Shown in pieces: positions 50,506 to 58,557 of a stretch of 64,000 nt of DNA. The notes under the pieces were generated by a model, which saw only the letters and a program-made list of their open reading frames with translations, was not told where the DNA came from and made no database searches. Positions within the stretch are counted from its first letter, which is position 1. Each line of letters begins with the position of its first letter. A program made the translations under genes and the position numbers. This DNA comes from Streptococcaceae bacterium (lineage in GTDB: Bacteria > Bacillota > Bacilli > Lactobacillales > Streptococcaceae), in contig CABIZZ010000001.1 in assembly GCA_902363395.1 (NCBI GenBank), positions 1,302,001-1,366,000 of the forward strand. The letters are read 5' to 3'.

Positions 50506-50535
50506 TCAATCTCTCCTTTTTTACCTTCCACTACC

Positions 50536-50564
50536 ATTTTAGCATCAAGCTAGGTTACCGTCAA
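50536..50564 (-). promoter_or_regulatory. Promoter of lipoprotein gene A
   Basis: On the minus strand TTGACG and TAAAAT are spaced by 17 bp, with TGC before the -10 (TGCTAAAAT). Confidence 0.7.
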
Positions 50565-50590
50565 TTCATGTATTCTCCCTGAGACTTTCT

Positions 50591-50622
50591 AAAAAAAGAC
50601 CAGAGATCAGTTGATCTCCGGT
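50591..50622 (-). terminator. Terminator upstream of lipoprotein gene A
   Basis: GACCAGAGATCA pairs with TGATCTCCGGTC (one mismatch). On the minus strand it is followed by seven T residues. It ends transcription coming from the gene at 50868. Confidence 0.85.
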
Positions 50623-50656
50623 CTATCGATTTATTTGGATGAGGCTCACCTCTCTC

Positions 50657-50854
50657 TTATCTCCAGATACTTAAAGGTTCATCCACTGTCAGAATCCTAG
50701 AAAATATCGGCATCACGTGGACAAGTTCTTCTGTCTCTATAGCTTCTCCAACATGAGGTATAAGAGAGGATACCCTAAGGTAAGAGGGAAATTCTTGCAA
50801 GTAGAAAATCCCTCCACTCTTCGCCTTCTTTTGGCTTTTAACCAAAAAGTCCAA
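50657..50854 (-). CDS. Possible small protein or gene remnant (65 codons)
   Basis: An open frame between the lipoprotein B stop (13 bp upstream) and its terminator. It would need a TTG start and has no Shine-Dalgarno. The translation (GIFYLQEFPSYLRVSSLIPH, then HVMPIFSRILTVDEPLSIWR) has normal protein-like composition and codon use. It may be the decayed end of a former gene or a coupled small protein. I do not recognise it. If not coding, 50623-50867 holds nothing else I can name. Confidence 0.3.
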   Translation of the reverse strand: MDFLVKSQKKAKSGGIFYLQEFPSYLRVSSLIPHVGEAIETEELVHVMPIFSRILTVDEPLSIWR

Positions 50855-50867
50855 TGTAACAATCTAT

Positions 50868-51419
50868 TTATTCATCTGAATCAGAATCATCATCGTCTGA
50901 ATCTTGGCCCACTGGTGACTCTGCTGAGTCTTTAGCAGAGTCGCGAGCATCTTTCAACTGTTCAATAAAGGTTTCACGAAACTCTTTTGGAACTTCCGCA
51001 TTATCATCTCCATATTTCTCAACCGCTTTGTTAAATGCTTCCTTAGATTTTGCAAGAGTCTCCTTAAGAGAATCTGCCGTTTGAGCAAATGTCTCTTTGG
51101 CACTTTCAGGAAGAGATTCCATTGATTCAGTCATCAGGCGATTGGATTCTTCCACGATTTTTGCGTAACACTTTTTAAAATCACCAACTGTTTTTAAGTT
51201 TTCAAACTCTTCGTCTGATGGTAATTCATCATTGGTTGTTTGAGAGCTAGTATTAGAAGAAGTCTTTTCTGCCTTAGATGAGCTAGAAGATTTGCTTGTT
51301 ACCTTTTCTGTCTTCTCAGTAGATGAAGAAGCTTCGGTTTTTGCTTCTTGCTTACCTGAACAAGCTGCAAGCGAAGCAGCTGCCAACAAGGCTGTAGTAG
51401 ATAAAATCAATTTTTTCAT
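50868..51419 (-). CDS. Streptococcal lipoprotein of unknown function, paralog B
   Basis: 183 residues. Lipobox LAAC (Cys about 20), then a long Ser/Lys/Thr linker (TEKVTSKSSSSSKAEKTSSN), a helical domain starting EEFENLKTVGDFKKCYAKIV, and an extremely acidic tail (DSDDDDSDSDE). It is homologous to the neighbour at 49951 in plan and in the helical domain, so the pair arose by duplication. Promoter TTGATT-17-TACAAT at 51451-51479 and AAAGGAG ribosome binding site. Confidence 0.8.
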   Translation of the reverse strand: MKKLILSTTALLAAASLAACSGKQEAKTEASSSTEKTEKVTSKSSSSSKAEKTSSNTSSQTTNDELPSDEEFENLKTVGDFKKCYAKIVEESNRLMTESMESLPESAKETFAQTADSLKETLAKSKEAFNKAVEKYGDDNAEVPKEFRETFIEQLKDARDSAKDSAESPVGQDSDDDDSDSDE

Positions 51420-51450
51420 TTGATTACTCCTTTAATATTGATTCGAAACC

Positions 51451-51479
51451 ATTGTATCATCAAATAATTTGACAATCAA
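51451..51479 (-). promoter_or_regulatory. Promoter of lipoprotein gene B
   Basis: On the minus strand TTGATT (51479-51474) and TACAAT (51456-51451) are spaced by 17 bp; the -10 is extended (TGATACAAT). From 51480 to 51595 I see no gene or clear signal. Confidence 0.65.
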
Positions 51480-51595
51480 ATTAATCACTAACTGATGATA
51501 GATTGTGAAATCAAATTCGAAAATGGGGGAATAACTAGTCTAGTACTGCTTCTCTCCTCCAGAAAGCAGATGTTCCTTTTGTTCACTACAAAAAA

Positions 51596-51617
51596 AGATT
51601 TCCGTATTTGGAAATCT
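51596..51617. repeat. Flanking direct repeat of repeat copy 3, distal (with T-tract)
   Basis: Stem AGATTTCC/GGAAATCT with a 6-nt loop. On the minus strand it is followed by TTTTTTT. It matches 51866-51887 at 19 of 22 positions; all three differences are in the loop. Confidence 0.85.
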
Positions 51618-51864
51618 CAAATTAAAAAAATAGTATTCCTAGAAACTTTCCTTAGGTGAGTACGGACGTCAGCGAACTTCGAAGAAGTTCCATGACTTAG
51701 TTTTGGATCTAAGGTTCCAAAACTCCCGAGTGCTAGAAACAGGATGTTTCTAGCACTTTTCTCACAGCGGAAAGTTTTTGATCTTCTTAAATGACTAAAA
51801 AATATAAGTCATTCTTTGGTAATCATCCGACTATCTTAAGTAAAAAATAGTTTGTCTTCATTCG
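51618..51864 (-). repeat. Terminator-associated cloverleaf repeat, copy 3 (inverted)
   Basis: 247 bp in the opposite orientation to copies 1 and 2. The 5' module starts at 51864 (CGAATGAAGACAAACT); the folded core is at 51777-51643; the tail ends AATTTGA at 51617. The first hairpin is GTGCTAGAAAC/GTTTCTAGCAC, two compensated pair changes relative to copies 1 and 2. The 5' flank is alignable with copy 2 for about 90 bp. Confidence 0.88.
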
Positions 51865-51865
51865 A

Positions 51866-51887
51866 AGATTTCCAAATCTGGAAATCT
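51866..51887. repeat. Flanking direct repeat of repeat copy 3, gene-proximal
   Basis: The same AGATTTCC/GGAAATCT hairpin, 2 bp after the carboxypeptidase stop codon but without a T-tract on the minus strand. With 51596-51617 it reconstructs one normal terminator. Confidence 0.85.
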
Positions 51888-51889
51888 TT

Positions 51890-53179
51890 TTATTTTCTCT
51901 TATATCTTATGTTAAAGAAAACTCTTAAGAAAATGAAGGGAAGGAAGCAAAAGAGCCACATTGGATCCCAGCCTTTTTGACGACCACTCGTGGACTTCTG
52001 ATGGGTCGCTTCTACTGCGCTTACAGCCTGCGTTTGCTGAATGGACGGAGAAACAGTTTGCAAGCCATTGGCGATTTGTAGTTGGCCATTTTGAACACTA
52101 ATCTCTGGATTGGTCCCTCTTTTCACTGTAGCATAGAAGGGTTTGTCTAAGTGATAGGTTTGTCCCTGAATCGTGTGATCCCCCGCAGGCAGCACCTCTT
52201 TGTATTCATAATCCTGATATAGTCTTTCAATCAGGGCATTCCCAATGACGTGGCGCAGGCTCTCTGCAATTTCCACATCATAGTTGCCGACTCCCATAAT
52301 GACTTGAACAAATCGCTGATTTCCACGATTAACCGTCAAGGTGTAATTATAATCTGCTGTCGGACTGGAGCCGGTTTTTAGGCCATCTGCTCCCTTTAGA
52401 GAATATCTTCCACCTTCCAAGGAATAATTATAATTTTCATGGGTTTCTTCATAATCTGTACCTTGGAAGAGAGTTATCTTAGCATTTTTAGTATAGTTGA
52501 GAATTTCAGGGAACTCGTTAACTATGTGATAAGCCAAAATAGACATATCTCTTGCGGTTGTTTGGTTAATGGCATTTTGATCATAGCGGGTCGGATTATA
52601 GTAGCCATCTAAGACTGCAGTTGGGGCACCATTAGGATTGTTCCACTTGGTATTGGTCATTCCAATTTCCTGGGCCCGCTGGTTCATCAAATCCAAGAAT
52701 TTATCTGGATCTCCTCCCGACACCTTATTGGCAATCATGATGGTCGCAGCACTGGATGAAGGAACAAAAATCATATTTAGGAGGGTCGATACCTTGTATT
52801 TAGCACCCGCCACAATGGGACTATTGCTCAACTTCTGATTTTGAGAAATGATCACATCCGTATCCGTCGCTGTAATCAGGGTATCATAATCCAGCTGCCC
52901 TTCTTTAATAGCTCTCAGAAGAACATAGACGGACATCAATTTAGCCATACTACCCGAGTCACGAGGAGCATCAATATTATCACCATAAAGAATAGCTCCT
53001 GTATGAGCATCAACGACAATATCAGCCTTGGGACGGAAAAATTCATCCACCGAAGTCCCAGATTTTTCTGTGATCGACATGATATCTTCTTGTTGGTAAA
53101 GATCATCTGCCTTTGCTAGCATTGGGAAACACAGGCAACCAAGGGAAAGTGTCGCAAATAAGGCACGTTTAAACTTCAT
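51890..53179 (-). CDS. D-alanyl-D-alanine carboxypeptidase (PBP3/DacA type), paralog 1
   Basis: A 429-residue penicillin-binding protein that trims D-Ala from stem peptides outside the membrane. Signal peptide at 1-24; SxxK is S77-M-A-K80; KTG occurs in GLKTGSSPTA. A C-terminal beta domain is followed by a membrane helix (WLFCFLPFIFLRVFF) and basic tail, as in DacA. A related gene lies at 54499. Extended -10 with -35 at 53216-53243 (TTGTGA, 16 bp, TATAAT). Its terminator holds repeat copy 3. Confidence 0.92.
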   Translation of the reverse strand: MKFKRALFATLSLGCLCFPMLAKADDLYQQEDIMSITEKSGTSVDEFFRPKADIVVDAHTGAILYGDNIDAPRDSGSMAKLMSVYVLLRAIKEGQLDYDTLITATDTDVIISQNQKLSNSPIVAGAKYKVSTLLNMIFVPSSSAATIMIANKVSGGDPDKFLDLMNQRAQEIGMTNTKWNNPNGAPTAVLDGYYNPTRYDQNAINQTTARDMSILAYHIVNEFPEILNYTKNAKITLFQGTDYEETHENYNYSLEGGRYSLKGADGLKTGSSPTADYNYTLTVNRGNQRFVQVIMGVGNYDVEIAESLRHVIGNALIERLYQDYEYKEVLPAGDHTIQGQTYHLDKPFYATVKRGTNPEISVQNGQLQIANGLQTVSPSIQQTQAVSAVEATHQKSTSGRQKGWDPMWLFCFLPFIFLRVFFNIRYKRK

Positions 53180-53215
53180 TCTCTCTCATTTCTTTCATAA
53201 ACATCATCGTTCTCC

Positions 53216-53243
53216 ATTATAGCATAAGTCCTTCTATTCACAA
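53216..53243 (-). promoter_or_regulatory. Promoter of carboxypeptidase paralog 1
   Basis: On the minus strand TTGTGA and TATAAT are spaced by 16 bp, with TGC before the -10. Confidence 0.6.
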
Positions 53244-53262
53244 ACTCTATTTCCTAAACTTT

Positions 53263-54426
53263 TTACTCCTTCGTGTTCCCAAAGAGACCTGGAGATTTTC
53301 CTTTTGGCATCTTTAAAAAGAGACTTAGTAGAAGGACGAGGACTAGGACAGCCACCAAGAAGTAACTCATCATTGAAAATCCTCCGTGATCCACAAAGAA
53401 AGCTGCTACCGGTTGCAAGAGAATGGTACCAAGATAGCGCACTCCCTGCACGAGAGCCATGGCTAAGACTAGATCTTTCTTATCCACTTGTTGGGAGATA
53501 AAACGCAAGGAGACCATGATCAAGACCATCCCTGTCGTATGCTTAGCCAAGAGGGTGACCATCACTTTTAAGAAGACCGGACTCGGGAGAGCATAGATAA
53601 AATACTGGAGCAAGAGGATCCCCACAGGAAGCAAGATTAGTACACGCAAGGGCCAATGGTCCATAAAACGGTCTGAAAAAAAGATGAGAGGCGCTTCTAC
53701 AACAACAGATATGGCCACAACCGTAGAGGCTATCTGAACAGGAAGGCCACTATCCATCAAGAGAGCTGGAATATAGGTATGGCCAATATTGCCCACACCT
53801 GACACAAGCCCCATCAGTAGTAGGAAAAAGAGATAGGGACCATTATGGAGCAAAGGACGGATCGAGACAGCTTCTTTCTGTACCCGATTGGTCTTGGAGA
53901 TACGGATAGCCCCTAAAGTGAAGAAACTAAGAAGGATCGTGACCAATACACAATAGTATACAGACTGGGGGCTAAGATGAGCATAGAGCCAACCAGCTAG
54001 GTGAGCTCCAGCCGCATACCCTAGCGTCCCCCAAACGCGGATTTTTCCAAAAGCATAGGGACTCTGGGTAGCTAAAATCTCCATCATGGGAGCCGTCCCA
54101 TTTAGACACAGTAATACCAAGCCATAAAAGATCGTCAACCAAAAGAAGTTAGGGGCCCAGATAAAGCCACCCACTCCTGCCATGAGGACTCCTAAGCTCA
54201 AGGTCGTGATTTTAACAATACCAAACCGTTCATTGATATAACCAAATAAGGGCTGGGTGAGCATGGATAGGAAAAAGGCCGTCGATACCAAATGAGAGAC
54301 CTGACTGGCTGAATACTGCTGGCCTATCAAATAGACAGAGATTAAAGTCGTAAAGAGGGCCGTCGACATGAAGTAAAAACTATATAAAAATAAATAAGCA
54401 GGATAGGAATTTCGAAATGCTTTCAT
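53263..54426 (-). CDS. MFS transporter (MFS_1-like/nucleoside-symporter-like type)
   Basis: About 387 residues from the ATG at 54426, chosen because AAAGGAAA lies upstream and the longer frame covers a terminator. Twelve membrane segments; conserved GYINERFGIVKITTLSLGVL loop and KIRVWGTLGYAAGAHLAGWL in the middle, a pattern of the MFS_1_like (PF12832-type) transporters. The substrate is not deducible. It lies between two carboxypeptidase genes, all on one strand. Confidence 0.8.
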   Translation of the reverse strand: MKAFRNSYPAYLFLYSFYFMSTALFTTLISVYLIGQQYSASQVSHLVSTAFFLSMLTQPLFGYINERFGIVKITTLSLGVLMAGVGGFIWAPNFFWLTIFYGLVLLCLNGTAPMMEILATQSPYAFGKIRVWGTLGYAAGAHLAGWLYAHLSPQSVYYCVLVTILLSFFTLGAIRISKTNRVQKEAVSIRPLLHNGPYLFFLLLMGLVSGVGNIGHTYIPALLMDSGLPVQIASTVVAISVVVEAPLIFFSDRFMDHWPLRVLILLPVGILLLQYFIYALPSPVFLKVMVTLLAKHTTGMVLIMVSLRFISQQVDKKDLVLAMALVQGVRYLGTILLQPVAAFFVDHGGFSMMSYFLVAVLVLVLLLSLFLKMPKGKSPGLFGNTKE

Positions 54427-54461
54427 AAGTTTCCTTTCAACATGAGAAATAAAAGGCAATG

Positions 54462-54490
54462 ACAAAACCCAACTGGATTTCAGTTGAGTT
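54462..54490 (-). terminator. Terminator of carboxypeptidase paralog 2
   Basis: AACCCAACTG (54466-54475) pairs with CAGTTGAGTT (54481-54490). On the minus strand it is followed by TTTTGTC-type sequence; moderate strength. Confidence 0.6.
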
Positions 54491-54498
54491 TCGATCAG

Positions 54499-55836
54499 TT
54501 ATTTTTTGTAGCGATCCTGAGCCTTGCGCGCACGTCCTTTGCGACGGGCTCTTTCTAAATACAGAATCATAGCGAGAATGAAAATTAGAATCAGAATGAC
54601 CAGGCTTTCAAGAGGAAAATGGAAGGATTTCTCTCTAGCTGGGGCCGTAGTACTTTGGGAATCCGATTGACTCACCACTACCCCTTCTTTGACTGGAAGT
54701 CCATCAGAAATCTTTTCTGATAGGGTCATCAAGCCTGAATCTGCCTCAACCTGTCCATCTTTGACAACGAGTTTTGGATTCTCTTCTCCCTTTTTGACCG
54801 TGGCATAGAAAGGTTGATCCAGTGTGTAGGTCTTTCCATCGATCGTCTGAACACCCTTGTCCAACAACTTCTTATAACGATAATCTGCAAAAGCCTTTTC
54901 GATCAAGGCATTGCCAAATGGATGTCGATAGTATTCACCATCCTGGTCGGACCAATCACCAACTCCCATGACTACGGAGATAATTCGTTGCTCCCCCCGT
55001 TTAGCGGTTGCGATATAGTTAAAAGCACCACGTGGACTCGAACCTGTCTTCAGACCATCTACTCCTTCAAGAGCATATCTAGCTCCTGGCAAGGAATAGT
55101 TATAGGTATCAAAAGTCTCCTCATAAGGCGTTCCTTGTTTCACGGTCACCTTAGCCTGATTGGTATAACTAAGGATCTCTGGATATTCTTTCACGAAATG
55201 ATAGACGAGAATCGCCAAATCTCTTGCAGTTGTCTGGTTGGCCGCATCATTTGGATAGTTATAACTGGTATACAAACCTCGGAAGGTTGAAATGGCCGCT
55301 CCACTAGGATTGTTCCAAATGGTATTGGTCATCCCCAACTCCTTGGACTTTTCGTTCATCCGCTGAATAAAAGCGTCAGAATCGTGGTTAGAAAGGAGAT
55401 TGGCCAACATAATCGTAGCCACATTGGAGGATGGAACAGCCGTCATGGTAATCAATTCAGAGACTGTATAATCCACTCCTGCAACAATGTTATTGTTGGA
55501 AATCTCATAGATTTTTGACATGGATTGATCCGCAGCCGTTGCAGTGACAACCGTATCTTTGGTAATTTTTCCCTCTTTCATGGTTTCGAAAAGCAGATAC
55601 AGGGTCATGAGCTTACTCATACTTGCTGGATCCCGCACTTCATCAATATTGTCTCTCCACAAAACATCCCCGGTATTCGCATCGATGACGAGAGAAGATC
55701 TTGGTCGGTTATAGGCCTGCACATGATCATTGGGATACATTTTTTGCGCCATATCCACTAGCTCATCCGCCGCGATCGATAGCGGGCGGAGTAGAGATAG
55801 AATGACGATTCCTAAAACGAGCAACTTCTTTTTCAA
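54499..55836 (-). CDS. D-alanyl-D-alanine carboxypeptidase (PBP3/DacA type), paralog 2
   Basis: A 445-residue penicillin-binding protein with signal peptide (about 1-23), SxxK at S72-M-S-K75, the SxN region (SSNVATIMLANLLSN context) and GLKTGSSPRGAF. The C-terminal membrane helix (LVILILIFILAMILYL) is followed by a strongly basic tail (RARRKGRARKAQDRYKK). It is homologous along its whole length to the gene at 51890, an ancestral duplication. Extended -10 (TGGTACAAT) at 55870-55878. Confidence 0.92.
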   Translation of the reverse strand: MKKKLLVLGIVILSLLRPLSIAADELVDMAQKMYPNDHVQAYNRPRSSLVIDANTGDVLWRDNIDEVRDPASMSKLMTLYLLFETMKEGKITKDTVVTATAADQSMSKIYEISNNNIVAGVDYTVSELITMTAVPSSNVATIMLANLLSNHDSDAFIQRMNEKSKELGMTNTIWNNPSGAAISTFRGLYTSYNYPNDAANQTTARDLAILVYHFVKEYPEILSYTNQAKVTVKQGTPYEETFDTYNYSLPGARYALEGVDGLKTGSSPRGAFNYIATAKRGEQRIISVVMGVGDWSDQDGEYYRHPFGNALIEKAFADYRYKKLLDKGVQTIDGKTYTLDQPFYATVKKGEENPKLVVKDGQVEADSGLMTLSEKISDGLPVKEGVVVSQSDSQSTTAPAREKSFHFPLESLVILILIFILAMILYLERARRKGRARKAQDRYKK

Positions 55837-55869
55837 AATATATTTTCCTCAAATATAGAATTTTATCTT

Positions 55870-55878
55870 ATTGTACCA
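55870..55878 (-). promoter_or_regulatory. Extended -10 promoter of carboxypeptidase paralog 2
   Basis: TGGTACAAT on the minus strand, about 34 bp upstream of the start codon. Confidence 0.45.
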
Positions 55879-55891
55879 TACTTCAATCTAT

Positions 55892-55926
55892 AAAAAAACC
55901 TATCTTTTAGGATATTTCAGATAGGT
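55892..55926 (-). terminator. Terminator of nagB
   Basis: ACCTATCT pairs with AGATAGGT, followed on the minus strand by TTTTTTT. Confidence 0.8.
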
Positions 55927-55943
55927 CTCTCTGTTTCAACTGG

Positions 55944-56645
55944 TTACAGTAGGCTCAAGGCTGCTTGGTCTGCAATAATCACGACATCTGGATGACCTTG
56001 AAGGGCACTCGCTGGTAAACTCTCTGTTTTTGGACCATTAACCGTTCCTGCGATTGCTTGCGCCTTTGATTCTCCATATGCAAAGAGAATGATGGATTTA
56101 GCAGCGAGAATGTTTGCAATCCCCATGGAGATGGCTTGAGTTGGCACATCTTCAATTTTTTCAAAGAAACGAGAGTTGGCTTCAATCGTTGATTGATCCA
56201 AATGGACCAAATGCGTTTGGCTGTCAAATGGTGTACCTGGTTCGTTAAAACCAATGTGGCCGTTGCGACCGATCCCTAGAATTTGCAGATCTACTGGATG
56301 TTGGGCCAAAATTTCATTGTAACGCGCTGTTTCTTCTTCTGCAGTATCTTCGTTTCCTTTTGGAAGATAGCTAACTTTAAACGACTTCTCATTGAATAAA
56401 TTTTCCTGCATAAAGTAACGATAGGATTGAGGATCTTCTCCCGTCAAGCCGACATACTCATCCAAGTTGACACTGACCATGTCTGAGAAATCCAAATCAC
56501 TCTCCCGAATCAATTTATAAAACTCAAGTGGACTGCTTCCAGTCGCAAGCCCCAGAGTTTTGGCACCCTGCTCTAACTTTTCTATTAGCAGGTCAAAAGC
56601 AACCTGTCCCCCTTCGATTTGATTGGCTACTTCAATAACTTTCAT
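55944..56645 (-). CDS. nagB: Glucosamine-6-phosphate deaminase
   Basis: Converts glucosamine-6-phosphate to fructose-6-phosphate and ammonia, the reverse direction of the GlmS-GlmM route. 233 residues, the short Gram-positive form. The signatures [24 protein letters not shown] and [12 protein letters not shown] are present. It stands alone, divergent from queA. A NagR-type operator and a cre-like site lie upstream, matching induction by amino sugars and glucose repression. Confidence 0.96.
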   Translation of the reverse strand: MKVIEVANQIEGGQVAFDLLIEKLEQGAKTLGLATGSSPLEFYKLIRESDLDFSDMVSVNLDEYVGLTGEDPQSYRYFMQENLFNEKSFKVSYLPKGNEDTAEEETARYNEILAQHPVDLQILGIGRNGHIGFNEPGTPFDSQTHLVHLDQSTIEANSRFFEKIEDVPTQAISMGIANILAAKSIILFAYGESKAQAIAGTVNGPKTESLPASALQGHPDVVIIADQAALSLL

Positions 56646-56679
56646 GATAAATCCTCCGTTTATTTCTTATATTCATTAT

Positions 56680-56694
56680 ATGGTATAGACCAAT
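56680..56694 (-). promoter_or_regulatory. NagR (GntR-family) operator candidate of nagB
   Basis: ATGGTATAGACCAAT is a near-palindrome matching the dre-type site (TGGTNTAGACCA) bound by NagR/YvoA regulators. It is 35 bp from the nagB start. Confidence 0.65.
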
Positions 56695-56697
56695 TTT

Positions 56698-56712
56698 TGT
56701 CAAGCGCTTTCT
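56698..56712 (+). promoter_or_regulatory. cre-like site upstream of nagB
   Basis: TGTCAAGCGCTTTCT has the AAGCGCTTTC core of cre with two mismatches at the left arm, next to the NagR-type operator. Confidence 0.5.
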
Positions 56713-56790
56713 TGATGTTAGGAAAGGATTTTTTACCTTTATCCCTTTAAAATTCAGCTAGTGATTTCCTTTGTTTCACTCTTATTTCAT

Positions 56791-56798
56791 GATATAAT
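56791..56798 (+). promoter_or_regulatory. Extended -10 promoter of queA-argR
   Basis: TGATATAAT ends 50 bp before the queA ATG (the T of TG is at 56790). The -35 (TTTGTT) is weak. Confidence 0.5.
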
Positions 56799-56848
56799 GG
56801 GGAAGGTTAAATGTAAGAAATAGAAGAATTTAGATACAAGGAGAGAAC

Positions 56849-57877
56849 ATGAACACGAATGACTTTGATTTCCACCTCCCCGAGGAGTTAATTGCGCAAA
56901 CTCCACTAGAGAAGCGCGATGCCTCAAAACTACTAATCCTCAATCGACAAACAGGTCAGATGGAAGACCAGCATTTTGACGCCATTATCAATGAATTAGA
57001 ACCAGGGGATGCTTTGGTCATGAACAATACCCGTGTCCTTCCGGCTCGTCTCCATGGGGTCAAACCGGATACAGGAGGGCATGTGGAGCTTCTTCTCTTA
57101 AAAAATATTGAGGGCGATCAATGGGAGGTTCTTGCTAAACCTGCCAAACGTCTCAAAGAGGGAGGGGGCGTCAGCTTTGGCGATGGACGTCTTCAAGCGA
57201 CCCTAATCAAAAAGCTGGAACACGGAGGATGTATCGTAGAGTTTTCTTACCAAGGAATTTTCCTTGAAGTCTTGGAAAGTCTAGGAGAAATGCCCCTACC
57301 ACCTTACATCCATGAAAAATTGGAAGATCAGGAACGTTACCAGACAGTCTATGCCAAAGAAAATGGATCTGCCGCAGCTCCTACTGCTGGCCTCCATTTC
57401 ACACCTGAGCTCTTACAAAAGATCGAAGACAAAGGGGTTCACTTGGTTTATCTCACCCTTCATGTCGGACTAGGTACCTTCCGTCCTGTATCCGTCGATG
57501 ATCTCGACCAACATGAAATGCATTCCGAATTTTATCAACTCTCAGAAGAAGCCGCCCAAACCCTTCGACAAGTCAAAGCAAGTGGACACCGCATCGTTGC
57601 CGTTGGAACTACTTCTATCCGAACATTAGAAACAATTGGCAACAAGTTTAATGGAGAGTTGCAAGCCGACTCTGGTTGGACCAATATCTTTATCAAACCA
57701 GGCTATCAGTGGCAGGTTGTCGACGCCTTTTCAACCAACTTCCACTTACCAAAATCAACCTTAGTCATGCTCGTTTCTGCCTTCGCAGGTCGAGAACTCA
57801 CTCTGGATGCTTATCAGCACGCTATCGACCAAGGCTACCGTTTCTTTAGCTTTGGAGATGCTATGTTTATCAAATAA
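56849..57877 (+). CDS. queA: tRNA preQ1(34) S-adenosylmethionine ribosyltransferase-isomerase
   Basis: Builds epoxyqueuosine at the wobble base of tRNAs by transferring the ribosyl part of SAM. 342 residues, family-typical: [24 protein letters not shown] at the N-terminus (shown here from residue 4), [20 protein letters not shown] and [17 protein letters not shown] ribosome binding site. It is followed 12 bp later by argR, so the two are co-transcribed. Confidence 0.97.
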   Translation: MNTNDFDFHLPEELIAQTPLEKRDASKLLILNRQTGQMEDQHFDAIINELEPGDALVMNNTRVLPARLHGVKPDTGGHVELLLLKNIEGDQWEVLAKPAKRLKEGGGVSFGDGRLQATLIKKLEHGGCIVEFSYQGIFLEVLESLGEMPLPPYIHEKLEDQERYQTVYAKENGSAAAPTAGLHFTPELLQKIEDKGVHLVYLTLHVGLGTFRPVSVDDLDQHEMHSEFYQLSEEAAQTLRQVKASGHRIVAVGTTSIRTLETIGNKFNGELQADSGWTNIFIKPGYQWQVVDAFSTNFHLPKSTLVMLVSAFAGRELTLDAYQHAIDQGYRFFSFGDAMFIK

Positions 57878-57889
57878 GGAGAGCCCCTT

Positions 57890-58360
57890 ATGAATAAGAT
57901 TGAAAGTCGCCACCGCCTGATCCGGTCTATTATTTCAGAAAAGAAAATTCGAACCCAACAAGAATTGCAGGACAGCCTGGAAGCGAACGGCATCATCGTG
58001 ACCCAGTCAACCCTCTCAAGAGATGTCAAATCCTTGAATCTGGTAAAAATTAACGAAGGGGATAGCTCTTATTATGCCATCAATAGCATTGCCCCATCTC
58101 GCTGGGAAAACCGACTGCGTTTTTATATGGAGGATGCCCTCGTCATGCTTCGTCCCGTCCAAAACCAAGTAGTCGTCAAAACCCTACCTGGTCTAGCCCA
58201 GTCCTTCGGAGCCATCTTAGATGCCCTTGAATTGCCGCAAATTGTCGCAACTGTCTGTGGGGATGACGTCTGCCTCATCATTTGTGAAGACAATCAGGGA
58301 GCTTTGGACTGCTTTGAAAAATTAAAAGAATTCACTCCTCCCTTCTTCTTTAGCAAATAA
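57890..58360 (+). CDS. argR: Arginine repressor ArgR/AhrC family
   Basis: 156 residues: N-terminal winged helix ([20 protein letters not shown], then [18 protein letters not shown]) and C-terminal arginine-binding/hexamerisation domain, ending [17 protein letters not shown]. It lies next to the arginine deiminase genes, so control of arc expression or arginine synthesis by arginine is likely. Streptococci often carry several ArgR paralogs with divided roles. Confidence 0.95.
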   Translation: MNKIESRHRLIRSIISEKKIRTQQELQDSLEANGIIVTQSTLSRDVKSLNLVKINEGDSSYYAINSIAPSRWENRLRFYMEDALVMLRPVQNQVVVKTLPGLAQSFGAILDALELPQIVATVCGDDVCLIICEDNQGALDCFEKLKEFTPPFFFSK

Positions 58361-58372
58361 AAGAAAGAGAGT

Positions 58373-58547
58373 GGGACAGAAATCGGTAATTCGTTAGAAT
58401 TCGATTCCGTCGTCCCACCTCCGCACAGTTGAGTAGGGCTGTAAAAGCTGATGAAATCAGCGTAGTAGAGCCCGCTCAACCACTGCGTTTTGCTCGATAA
58501 TCCAAAGACAATTGAGAGGCTAGGACTTTTGTCCCAGCCTCTTTTTT
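58373..58547 (+). repeat. Structured intergenic repeat with terminal inverted ends and terminator
   Basis: Begins with a long hairpin (GTGGGAC ... GTCCCAC with inner AATTC/GAATT and ATCG/CGAT pairs). A second nested stem follows (GTTGAG/CTCAAC, GGGCT/AGCCC, GCTGAT/ATCAGC with a GAA loop), then a terminator, GAGGCTAGGAC/GTCCCAGCCTC with T6 (58516-58547). The start (GAGTGGGACA) and end (TGTCCCAGCCTC) are imperfect inverted repeats. From memory, near-identical sequence is dispersed in viridans streptococci, but only one copy lies here. It serves as the argR terminator. Confidence 0.65.
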
Positions 58548-58557
58548 CTAATCTCTA

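Noticed and set aside
58373..58547. Fourth copy of the cloverleaf element
   Set aside because: The stems and order differ completely from the three copies; it is a separate repeat type.
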